Part shown: positions 52,001-58,297 of the stretch, one piece after another | Position numbering within the stretch: the first letter of the stretch is position 1 | Layout of the letters: every line of letters begins with the position of its first letter | Origin: Pseudonocardia sp. TRM90224 | GTDB lineage: Bacteria > Actinomycetota > Actinomycetes > Mycobacteriales > Pseudonocardiaceae | Direction of reading: 5' to 3' | NCBI RefSeq assembly: GCF_021245725.1 | Contig: NZ_JAJGSX010000039.1 | Location: 18,962-82,961, forward strand | Length of the DNA: 64,000 nucleotides | Translations under genes and position numbers: made by a program | The notes under the pieces: generated by a model | What the model was told of the DNA's origin: nothing | Seen by the model: only the letters and a program-made list of their open reading frames with translations | Database searches by the model: none

Positions 52001-52272
52001 CACAGCGCCGCGCACCGGCCCCACCCACCCCCGCCCAGCCCCCGCGCGAACCGGCGGTGCCGGCGGGGCGGGACCGCGCTTACCACGAGCCGACGGTGTT
52101 CCGCGGTGACCTGGCGGCGCTTCGTCGGGCAGCGGCGCAGTACGTCGCGCGCGGCGGGCGCGACGGCGACGCGGGCCGGACGACCGCGATGCCGCCGGTT
52201 CGTCCACCGGCCGGCCCCACCGATCCCCGCCGCAACCACCCGGCACCGCACCCTCGGCGCCCGAAGCCCTAG
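49048..52272 (+). CDS. GT39-like membrane glycosyltransferase fused to DUF4397 domains, 1074 aa
   Basis: ATG 49048 follows GGAGGAACCCGAG. Residues 1-~390 are a multi-pass C-type glycosyltransferase with the first-loop catalytic DDE (IDDEGTYVAQAF, 39-41) and the YDHPPLGW loop, as in ArnT/PMT. An extracellular region follows, then two DUF4397-like modules (LRVLNLVTGSGPLQVRLAG near 640 and GIVRLVHGAAKGPELTV near 750). A final transmembrane helix (LPLMVIGWALVMAAAGFWLRRR) precedes a ~170-residue disordered Pro/Arg/Ala tail. Such a fusion is unusual. It likely uses a polyprenyl-phosphate sugar on exported acceptors and may work with the GT2 protein. Confidence 0.82.
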   Translation: MITAISRSRLMSAAVLLPLLVVTAVVRAVNLVGAPQRIDDEGTYVAQAFAILQFGEVTHYTYWYDHPPLGWIQIAGWMKLLETFGFLTDSVAAGRQLMVVVSVVAGALLWTLARRLGYGRVAAGAAVALLALSPLAVGFNRTVYLDNLATAWVLAALVCMCTPQRRLAAYIGAAASFGIAVLTKETFLLLLPAVAWLGWQRGNHATRRYAMAVAGTLFGLLGSAYVLTAAVRSELIPGEGHVSLIDGIAFQLLSRTPGGSVFTPGTNNYNTVAQWVDLDWILVAAGLVAALVALAVRQLRPIAAGYLLLAVMMLRGGYLPVPYVIVLLPLAALLVATVAAEAARRLSAGAVLVRAGAVAVLVAVAATGVAAVPPWGAKIGFLTSADQDAPTRQARQWLIENVPRDQRLIVDDVHWADLVRAGWDRDDVGWFYKLDTDPAVQALSPKGFIDYDYIVATEAIRLFPASFAQINGALTNSQAVATFGAGSQRVEIRRIGASAAPPHAEPELRTVGAALADRLADTAEPVVVEQLRAGRVDARVLTTLGYLATVEEVLVADLPEAAGEDAAGRPRRQVLLNASGARAERIVSYFKAQRGAFEVQAAVAGPSGVRVVFAPAAPSGLLAAAATPPAQGEAAALRVLNLVTGSGPLQVRLAGIDGTATAPIPVGAYGDTGIGAVGYHAVPPGVTTLGVGAIDPALPTALSQTVALAPGSSYTLMLFTSPEGNGVRGQLVPDPAVPGPDLRGIVRLVHGAAKGPELTVASADAGPLAQAISYGLVTGYAELIPGTAALTLTSGAATSVAQVPVNAGGVATLVVIDGPDGPVVQLVQDPVQPPAGAALEVTSPARPGVLVPVAPSDPAAPAEAAAPPPPVASDRGLGDLPLMVIGWALVMAAAGFWLRRRKPGIDVAAPGRPAPLPAGSRPLLNDDETVQLIRWKPTLGRAPRPPRPPDDPDNTMMVEQIEAMRAAAAREAAARAAVAQRPNPAQRRAPAPPTPAQPPREPAVPAGRDRAYHEPTVFRGDLAALRRAAAQYVARGGRDGDAGRTTAMPPVRPPAGPTDPRRNHPAPHPRRPKP

Positions 52273-52397
52273 AGCGGCGGCCACCACCAGACGTGGGGCA
52301 TCAGGAAAGTCCGCCATGGCCCTCCGGGCCGCCGCGAGGGATGAGAATCGGTGCTGGGTGCGGCACTCGGGGGTACGCCGCGGTAGGGGTGGGTGAC

Positions 52398-52442
52398 CGA
52401 ACGGCACTTTCGTCCATACCTAGTGGACGAAAGTGCCGTTCG
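52398..52442. repeat. perfect 19-bp inverted repeat (CGAACGGCACTTTC family), copy 2
   Basis: CGAACGGCACTTTCGTCCA at 52398-52416 pairs perfectly with 52424-52442, with a seven-base loop TACCTAG. It shares CGAACGGCACTTTC with the 4033-4085 palindrome. Confidence 0.9.
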
Positions 52443-52492
52443 TTCGTTTCCGGCCCGACGGGTGGGTGCACGGACTGCCGGGCGTAGGGCGC

Positions 52493-52560
52493 TCGTGCAC
52501 AGGTTGATGCCTTCGTGCACACGTTCGAACCTGTGAACGAGGAGGCGAACCTGTGCACGA
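52493..52560. repeat. TCGTGCACAGGTT inverted repeat
   Basis: TCGTGCACAGGTT at 52493-52505 pairs with 52548-52560. The interior repeats TTCGTGCACA and AACCTGTGAACG, so alternative stems are possible. Confidence 0.75.
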
Positions 52561-52621
52561 CCAGCCCCGCGGCCTGAGCCGGGCCGTGACGGTCGGTCGG
52601 GTTGTGTGCGTTGCGCACGCG

Positions 52622-52678
52622 AGGGCGGGAAAGCCACTTTCCGGCCCTCACAGGGCAGGAAAGTGGCTTTCCTGCCCT
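52622..52678 (+). repeat. tandem double-hairpin repeat, copy 6
   Basis: Both hairpins with the TCACA linker; one change (GGGCGGGAAAG) in the left arm. Its right hairpin overlaps the start of the 120-base inverted repeat. Confidence 0.92.
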
Positions 52679-52783
52679 CCCCAACCCTTGGGCGACGGCG
52701 CGAACGGCACTCTCGATCGGCCAACGCCAGGAACCTCGGGTGCCGGTCCACCGCGGTGGCTGCGGCGATTCACCTGACAGCCA
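52664..52783 (-). repeat. 120-bp inverted repeat, left copy
   Basis: The reverse complement of this segment matches 63881-64000 with only two differences that I can find (CGCC/CGCT and GGCAC/GGCGC). The homology probably continues beyond the window at the right copy, because the adjacent double hairpin (52622) would come next. Confidence 0.93.
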
Positions 52784-52816
52784 CTTTCATGCAACCACGT
52801 TGCATGAAAGTGGCTT
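52779..52816. terminator. perfect hairpin between convergent genes
   Basis: AGCCACTTTCATGCAAC pairs with GTTGCATGAAAGTGGCT around the short loop CAC. It lies 36 bases from the kinase stop and is a likely bidirectional terminator. Confidence 0.75.
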
Positions 52817-52851
52817 TCCTGACCTTCCCGTGAGCTCGCCGGGTCGCGTGG

Positions 52852-54513
52852 TCACCGGCGGAGCAGCTCCTGCCCGAGGGTGGTGGCCGCCGGCGACACC
52901 CATTGCCCGTCGAGCGTCGCACCGTCGATCCGGTAGCCGACAGCGCCGGCAGGTGAGCCGTCCCTCGTGTAACCGATGATCAGGAGGTCTCGCACGAGCA
53001 GGCCGACCCCGGAGTACTGGGATGATCCCACCGTCCAGGCCACGTCGTACCGGCTGTCGCTGCGACTGATCGTGAGCGTGCCGGTGTAGTGGCTGCCGTC
53101 CGGGTTGCTGCCCTCGACCGAGTAGTCGCCGCTCAGCCCGGGCGTGCCGAGGGCGGTCTCCTGTCCCGGCGTCACGCCCGCTTCCGCGTCCACCCATCGC
53201 CCCTCCAAACGTCCACCCGCGACGCGGTAGACGACGACGCCGTGCGGGGCGCCGTCGCCCGCGTACCCCACGGCGAGCGTCCCGCCCTCGACGAGGCCGA
53301 CCCCCATCTGCGGCGGGGCGGTCGGGAACGACCACTGCAGGTGGTTGACCTCGCCCGTCACCGCAACGGTCACAACGCCCTGGTAGGCGCCCGCGTTGTC
53401 GGGATTCAGCCCTTGCTCGATGACGTAGGTGCCCGCCAGGTCTGGTTGCACGTTGGTAGGGGGCGCCGGGCCGGGCGTCGGCCCGGCGAGATCCGGCCCG
53501 GTGCGGCCACCGATGAGGGGGAGTGCCAGCAGTGCCACGAGTCCGAGGGCGATCGCCGCGAGCGCGAGCCCGGCGATCAGCAGTCCCGTTCGCCGTGGCG
53601 GTCGGGGCGCCGGCCCGGGGTCAGCCGACGCGACCGGCGGTTCGCTGGCAGGTCCGCTGGCAGGTCGGGGAGCAACCGGCCGGGACGGGCCGGGATTCAG
53701 CGCCGCCCGAGCCGCCTCGGCGAGCGCGCCCGCGGTGGGTGGGCGGTCGGCGGGCCGTTTGGCCATGCCCCGGGCGATGACGTGGTCCATGCCCGGCCCG
53801 AGATCGGCCCGGTGCGGAGCCAACGACGGCGCGGGCTTGTGGAGATGGCCGTGGATGATGGTGGGCGCCTCACCCGGGAACGGCGGCCGATTCGCGAGGA
53901 GCTGGAACAGCACGCAGGCCAGGGCGTAGGTGTCGACGCGATGGTCGACGGATCCGCCGAGGAACCGTTCGGGGGCCATGTACTGCACGGTTCCGGCGGT
54001 CTCGCCGCTGCCCGTCACGTTCGTGTTCGACGTGTGGGCCCGGGCGATGCCGAAGTCCACGAGGTAGACGAACTCGGGCCGTCCCGGGACCACGAGGATG
54101 TTCGACGGTTTGACGTCGCGGTGGATCAGCCCCTGCGCGTGAGCGGCGTCGAGCGCGGCCGCCACCTGCTCGACGATCGCGACGGCCCGCGGGGCGGCGA
54201 GCGCACCCTCGCGGGCGAGCACGGCCCCCAGATCAGGGCCGTCGACGAAGCGCATGTCCAGGAAGAGCCGCCCGTCGATCTCCCCGTAGTCGTGGATGGG
54301 GACGACGTGCGGCTCGTGCAGCAACGCCGCTATCTCCGCCTCCCGTCGGAAGCGGGTGCGGAACGCCTCGTCGTCGGACAGGTGCGCGGGCAGCAGCTTC
54401 AGGGCGACGACACGATCCCGTTTGCGGGTGTCGTAGGCGCGGTAGACCTCGCCCATGCCGCCCCGCCCCAGGAGCCGGTCGAGCCGGTAGGGCCCGAACT
54501 CGCCTTCTGCCAC
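52852..54513 (-). CDS. membrane Ser/Thr protein kinase with duplicated exported domain, 553 aa
   Basis: GTG 54513 follows GAGGGGTGCGGCC. It has a complete Hanks-type kinase: GRGGMGEV (16-23), Lys39, Glu60 in the C-helix, HRDVKPSN (131-138), DFG (153-155), and TAGTVQYMAPE. A Pro-rich juxtamembrane linker and one helix (about 327-350) lead to an extracellular part. That part is two ~85-residue copies of a beta-rich module (AGTYVIEQG...GRWVDAEAG and SGDYSVEGS...GQWVSP). This is not PASTA or NHL. The kinase could phosphorylate Thr targets read by the FHA proteins in this window. Confidence 0.88.
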   Translation of the reverse strand: MAEGEFGPYRLDRLLGRGGMGEVYRAYDTRKRDRVVALKLLPAHLSDDEAFRTRFRREAEIAALLHEPHVVPIHDYGEIDGRLFLDMRFVDGPDLGAVLAREGALAAPRAVAIVEQVAAALDAAHAQGLIHRDVKPSNILVVPGRPEFVYLVDFGIARAHTSNTNVTGSGETAGTVQYMAPERFLGGSVDHRVDTYALACVLFQLLANRPPFPGEAPTIIHGHLHKPAPSLAPHRADLGPGMDHVIARGMAKRPADRPPTAGALAEAARAALNPGPSRPVAPRPASGPASEPPVASADPGPAPRPPRRTGLLIAGLALAAIALGLVALLALPLIGGRTGPDLAGPTPGPAPPTNVQPDLAGTYVIEQGLNPDNAGAYQGVVTVAVTGEVNHLQWSFPTAPPQMGVGLVEGGTLAVGYAGDGAPHGVVVYRVAGGRLEGRWVDAEAGVTPGQETALGTPGLSGDYSVEGSNPDGSHYTGTLTISRSDSRYDVAWTVGSSQYSGVGLLVRDLLIIGYTRDGSPAGAVGYRIDGATLDGQWVSPAATTLGQELLRR

Positions 54514-54701
54514 CGGCCGCACCCCTCGCGTGGCGGCGCCGTCCAGGCGCCGTCGAGTCGTGCCGCATCGTACGAGCGGGCGCCGATCCGGTCCAGGTCG
54601 CCACGAGGGAGTTCGAACGTCTGCGCGACCGATGATTCTCGCCTCCCACGGTGGTCTATACGTCCGAGGCTCACGACCGGTACCGGAAGGTGACGACCAG
54701 G

Positions 54702-55382
54702 ATGCAGACACCAGAGATCGCTTCTCCACACGAGTGGGAGGCCGCGCGCCGGCAGTTGCTCGTGAAGGAGAAGGAGTTGACCCGCGCCCGCGATGCGCTC
54801 GCGGCAGAGCGACGGCGGATGCCGTGGCTGCCGGTGGAGAAGGCGTACCGGTTCGACGGACCGCAGGGCGAGGTGAGCTTGCTCGACCTCTTCGAGGGCC
54901 GTCGCCAGCTGATCATCTATCGGGCCTTCTTCGAGTCCGATGTGGCCGGCTGGCCCGACCACGCTTGCGTCGGCTGCTCGATGATGGCCGACCAGGTCGC
55001 TGACGTCGCACACCTGAACGCCCGCGACACCTCCCTCGCCTTCGTCTCGCGCGCACCGCTGCCGGACATCGAGCGCGTGAAAGCCCGGATGGGCTGGACG
55101 ATGCCCTGGTACAGCCTGCTCGACGGTTTCGACCTCGACTTCGGGGTCGACCAGATGCACGGCACGAACGCGTTCATCCGCGAGGGCGAAAGCGTGTTCC
55201 GCACGTATTTCGTGAACGATCGCGGCGACGAATCGATGGGCGGCACGTGGAGCTATCTCGACCTGACCGCTCTCGGTCGGCAGGAAACGTGGGAGGACTC
55301 GCCCGAAGGCTATCCCCAGTCACCTCCGTACCAGTGGTGGCGCTGGCACGACGCATACGGATCGGGTGAGCAGCGCGGGTGA
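54702..55382 (+). CDS. DUF899 thioredoxin-like protein 2, 226 aa
   Basis: ATG 54702 with GGAAGG 11 bases upstream. It has the same order as the 22840-23571 protein: LLDLFEGRRQLIIYRAFF, CxxC as CVGC (89-92), NARDTSLAFVSRAPLP, MGWTMPWYS and ALGRQETWEDSPEGYP. The two differ in about half of their residues, so they are old paralogues. It is a predicted cytoplasmic dithiol-disulfide oxidoreductase. Its stop is 91 bases from the stop of the convergent Cys-rich peptide C. Confidence 0.85.
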   Translation: MQTPEIASPHEWEAARRQLLVKEKELTRARDALAAERRRMPWLPVEKAYRFDGPQGEVSLLDLFEGRRQLIIYRAFFESDVAGWPDHACVGCSMMADQVADVAHLNARDTSLAFVSRAPLPDIERVKARMGWTMPWYSLLDGFDLDFGVDQMHGTNAFIREGESVFRTYFVNDRGDESMGGTWSYLDLTALGRQETWEDSPEGYPQSPPYQWWRWHDAYGSGEQRG

Positions 55383-55473
55383 TGCCCGCCGCAGGACTCC
55401 AGGCCTGGACCGACACGGGTGAGCGGGCAGGCCTGGACTCCGAGGCCGGAGCGGGACGTCCGGCCGGGCGCTG

Positions 55474-55698
55474 TCAGCAGCGATCGTTCACACGCCGGAA
55501 CCTGCAGGGACCGCATGCGGTGTCGTGCAGCTCGTCCCAGAGTCGGTACTGCTTCAGATACCTCTGAGTCCATTCACCATCCCACACGCAACCGCAATAC
55601 CGCTCGGTGCACACGACCGCTGCAGCTTTCCCCTGCGGGACCACCAGCTCGAGGAGGTGATCTGCCAGCCGGGCCACCTGATCTTTTGCGTTCCTCAA
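55474..55698 (-). CDS. Cys-rich leader-type small peptide C, 74 aa
   Basis: TTG 55698 is chosen because AAGGGGAGCTGGA lies right before it. The helix VARLADHLLELVVPQGKAAA is followed by a tail with six cysteines (VVCTERYCGCVW, TACGPCRF, NDRC). The tail is richer in Trp, Tyr and Arg than in the other peptides. The VPQ-x-x-A-A-A boundary matches peptides A, B and D. It is convergent with DUF899 gene 2. No signal peptide or transport gene is adjacent. Confidence 0.65.
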   Translation of the reverse strand: MRNAKDQVARLADHLLELVVPQGKAAAVVCTERYCGCVWDGEWTQRYLKQYRLWDELHDTACGPCRFRRVNDRC

Positions 55699-55820
55699 TC
55701 CAGCTCCCCTTGTCGGGCGGTTGTCGGCCTCCGCACCGTAGGAGAGCTGCGCTATAAGAAGCCTGTCAGAGATCTGTCGAGCACCGTCCCGCTGTGCGGG
55801 GTCCCTATCCTGCGACGGGG

Positions 55821-56248
55821 GTGTCCGCAACCAGGTTGCTCGTGCTCGGCGTCGTCGACGCGTCCGGGGTGGCGCACGGCTGCCAGGTGCGGCGGACGTT
55901 GGTGCAGTGGCACGCGCAGGCGTGGGCGCATGTCGCGCCGGCGTCGATCTACCAGGCCATGCGCACGCTGACGAAGCACGGGCTGCTCGAACGCCTCCTG
56001 CCGAGGCCGGGGACGGCGGCCCCGAGCGCACGGCGCACCGGATCACCGCGGCCGGGCGCCGGGAGCTGCTGGACCTCCTGCGCGGCGCGGTCGCCGATCC
56101 CGGCACGGGCTTCGATGCGCTGAACGCGGCCTTCGGGTTCCTGCACCTGCTGGAGCGTGCCGAGGTGGTGGCGCTGTTCGAGATGCGGGCCGGGGCGCTG
56201 CGCGGCCGGCTGGCCGTCGCTCAGGAGGATCAGCCCTGCCGGGGTTGA
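55821..56248 (+). pseudogene. PadR-family regulator, frameshifted
   Basis: GTG 55821 begins VSATRLLVLGVVDASG. The winged helix is clear: CQVRRTLVQWHAQAWAHVAPASIYQAMRTLTKHGLLERL. The frame then breaks near 56000 (GCCTCCTGCCGAGGCC). The next frame carries EAGDGGPERTAHRITAAGRRELLDLL, and LERAEVVALFEMRAG closes it. A one-base gain or two-base loss would explain the break. The C-terminus runs straight into the amidohydrolase fragment with no gap. Confidence 0.75.
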
Positions 56249-57203
56249 TCGACGCGCACTCCCACGTGATGACCGGCAGCCTCGAACAGGCGTTGGCGTT
56301 CGGTGTGACCACCGAGATCGACATGTTCGCCCCGCCGGCACGGGCGTCACGGTGGCGGGCGGGCATCCGACGCAGCTGGTGGAGCGGGGTGTCTACCCAC
56401 CGTTCCCGGTGCTGGGTCCCGGGGACGACCCAGCGTCGTTCGTCGCGGCCCGGGTCGCCGAGGGCAGCGACCACCTCAAGATCTTCATCGACGACGGGGG
56501 AGTGGTGGGCTGGCCGGTGCCGACGCTCCCCGGGTCGACGGTCGCGGCGCTCGTGTCCGCGGCGCATGCCCACGGTGTGCTGGCCGTGGTGCACCCGGGC
56601 GACCACGCGGCGGCGGAGGTTGCCGTCGCCGCGGGTGCCGACGGGCTCGCGCACGTGCCGTTCGACCGTGTGGTGACCGGCGCGCTGGCGACCCGGATGG
56701 CCGAGCAGGGGACCTTCGTGATCCCGACGCTCGGTGTTGCGGACGCCGTCGGTGGATGTGGCAGCGGCCCGGCCCTCGCGGCCGATCCGAGGTTCGGGTC
56801 CCGGCTGGACGCCACCTCGCGCATGATGTTGACGATGGTGGGCGGCAACTTCCCGCTCGGCCCCGGCGCCCATCCCGACGTGGCGGCGGCCCGGGAGAGC
56901 ATCGCGGTCCTGCGGGAACGCGGGGTCACCGTGCTCGCCGGCTCCGACGCCGGCACCCTCGGCGTCGCGCACGGCGTCAGCCTCCACCACGAGCTCGCGC
57001 TGCTCGTCGACTGCGGGTTGACGCCGGCCGAGGCGCTCACCGCGGCCACGGCCGCGCCGGCGGACGCGTTCGGGCTGGCCGATCGTGGCCGGATCCGCGT
57101 CGGGTTGCTGGCCGACCTGCTCCTCGTGGCCGGCGATCCGATCTCGGAGATCACCGCGACCGCGGCCATCTCCGGTGTCTGGAGGCGTGGCTGCCCGGTC
57201 TGA
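56237..57203 (+). pseudogene. amidohydrolase, N-terminally truncated and internally deleted
   Basis: The sequence begins at the middle of the family's LPGLIDAHSHVM motif (GCCCTGCCGGGGTTGATCG); the ~55 residues before it are missing and replaced by the PadR end. After AFGVTTEIDMFAPPA the frame shifts, and GTGVTVAGGHPTQLVERG follows at once. A loop of ~20-25 residues has been lost. The rest is intact: HLKIFIDDGG (Lys ligand), VVHPGDH (His), DGLAHVP, LAGSDAGTL (Asp) and GLTPAEALTAATAAPADAFGL. It was a metal-dependent imidazolonepropionase/prolidase-like hydrolase and is now probably inactive. Confidence 0.78.
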
Positions 57204-57281
57204 TCTTCCGGTCTGATCGGCCCGCGGCGCACGTGGAGGTCGACCTCGGCCTCCACGTGCGACGGTGGGACGGGCTGTGGT

Positions 57282-57464
57282 TCAGCAGGTGCCGCGCCGG
57301 TAGCAGGCGCCGCACTGGCCTCCGCAGCAGTTCATGTAGTACTGGATCCGCGTGAACTGGTCGCAGCCGCAGCTCACCTCGTACCCGCGGCAGGCCTGTG
57401 CGGCTGCCTTGGGTGCGACGCGGGTCACGAGGGCGTCGGCAGCACGTGCGACGATCTTGAACAT
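57282..57464 (-). CDS. Cys-rich leader-type small peptide D, 60 aa
   Basis: ATG 57464 follows GGAGATACCGC. The helix MFKIVARAADALVTRVAPKAAAQAC ends in VAPK, the variant of VPQ in peptides A-C. A tail with eight cysteines follows (VSCGCDQF, NCCGGQCGACYRRGTC). A sigma70-like promoter precedes it in an AT-rich patch. At 60 residues it is the shortest and clearest member. Gly-rich CCGGQCGAC recalls metal-binding or thioether-type core peptides, but this is only a resemblance. Confidence 0.72.
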   Translation of the reverse strand: MFKIVARAADALVTRVAPKAAAQACRGYEVSCGCDQFTRIQYYMNCCGGQCGACYRRGTC

Positions 57465-57611
57465 GCGGTATCTCCGATCGACGGGCGGACGGGGAATGTT
57501 TCCGGTCAGATGACTGACTGGACAAATAGGAACCGACCGTCAGGTAAATGTCAAGAAAAGCGCTCAGTGAATACTATTGGCAACAACTGGTAAGCGCTCC
57601 GTCACGACGGT
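57465..57611. other. AT-richer regulatory patch upstream of peptide D
   Basis: About 147 bases, visibly lower in GC than the rest of the window, between peptide D and the RraA-like gene end. AGCGCT occurs twice, at 57560-57565 and 57593-57598. Confidence 0.55.
57525..57554 (-). promoter_or_regulatory. sigma70-like promoter of peptide gene D
   Basis: On the minus strand, a perfect TTGACA (57554-57549), an 18-base spacer and CCTATT (57530-57525) precede the ATG by about 60 bases. Confidence 0.55.
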
Positions 57612-58286
57612 TTACAGGCGACCGTACTTGTTGTAGACATCGGAGACGGGCACCCCCGCCTGGACCTCCTCGCGCACCTTGTCCTCGACGTCCTTGGCCT
57701 CTTCCGACTTCGCCAGCACCTCGTCGAGCGCGTCCTTCGGGATGACCAGCACACCGTCCTCGTCGCCGAAGATCCAGTCGCCCGGGTCGATCCTGACCTG
57801 GCTGGTGAGGCTGCCGGTGACCGAGATCGGGACCTCGATGTCGCGGATGCGGGAACGGTGCAGCGACTCGATGGGGGAGGTGTAGCGGGCGAACACGCCG
57901 AGGCCGTCGATCTCGCGCACGAGCCGGCCGTCGCGGATGCCGCCGTCGATGACGATGCCGGTGGCGCCGCGCACCCGGCTGGCGTTGCTCATCAGCTCAC
58001 CCCAGATGCCGCTCTGCCGCTCGCCCGCCGCACCGACGACCACGACGCAGCCCTCGTACATCTGCGTGAAGATGCCGAAATCGGCGAGCTTGGGGTTCGG
58101 CGGCATCTCCTCGCGCGCTCGCATGTCGGGCCCGGCGATCGCGGTGAACGCGGGCCCGGCCACCTGCATCGAACGGTCGAGCGGCGCGATCGCGAGGTCG
58201 AGGCACTGGTTTGGCAGGCCCATCTCGTCCATGACGTCGTAGACGACCGCGGTGTAGAGGGCCTTCAACCGCTTTGCCGTGTCCAT
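57612..58286 (-). CDS. RraA-like / HMG-CHA-type aldolase family protein, 224 aa
   Basis: ATG 58286 follows GAGGGGCGCGAGC. Signature stretches: AVVYDVMDEMG at 13-23, VAGPAFTAIAG, CVVVVGAAGERQSGIWGELMSNAS (phosphate- or pyruvate-binding loop), GATGIVIDGGIRDGRL (the metal-binding Asp in GIRD), and PGDWIFGDEDGVLVIPKDALDEVL. These match the RraA superfamily, which includes 4-hydroxy-4-methyl-2-oxoglutarate/4-carboxy-4-hydroxy-2-oxoadipate aldolases. Here it likely cleaves or decarboxylates a keto-acid made by the dehydratase encoded 11 bases upstream. Confidence 0.85.
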   Translation of the reverse strand: MDTAKRLKALYTAVVYDVMDEMGLPNQCLDLAIAPLDRSMQVAGPAFTAIAGPDMRAREEMPPNPKLADFGIFTQMYEGCVVVVGAAGERQSGIWGELMSNASRVRGATGIVIDGGIRDGRLVREIDGLGVFARYTSPIESLHRSRIRDIEVPISVTGSLTSQVRIDPGDWIFGDEDGVLVIPKDALDEVLAKSEEAKDVEDKVREEVQAGVPVSDVYNKYGRL

Positions 58287-58297
58287 GCTCGCGCCCC

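Larger units (their letters stand above)
52273..52851. other. repeat-filled spacer between convergent genes
   Basis: About 580 bases that hold four distinct palindromic elements listed separately (52398, 52493, 52622/52664, 52779). I see no gene. Confidence 0.75.

Noticed and set aside
48883..52407. Very long minus-strand frame opposite the GT39-like gene
   Set aside because: Composition is low-complexity Arg/His/Gly/Asp and it overlaps two well-supported plus-strand genes and intergenic palindromes.
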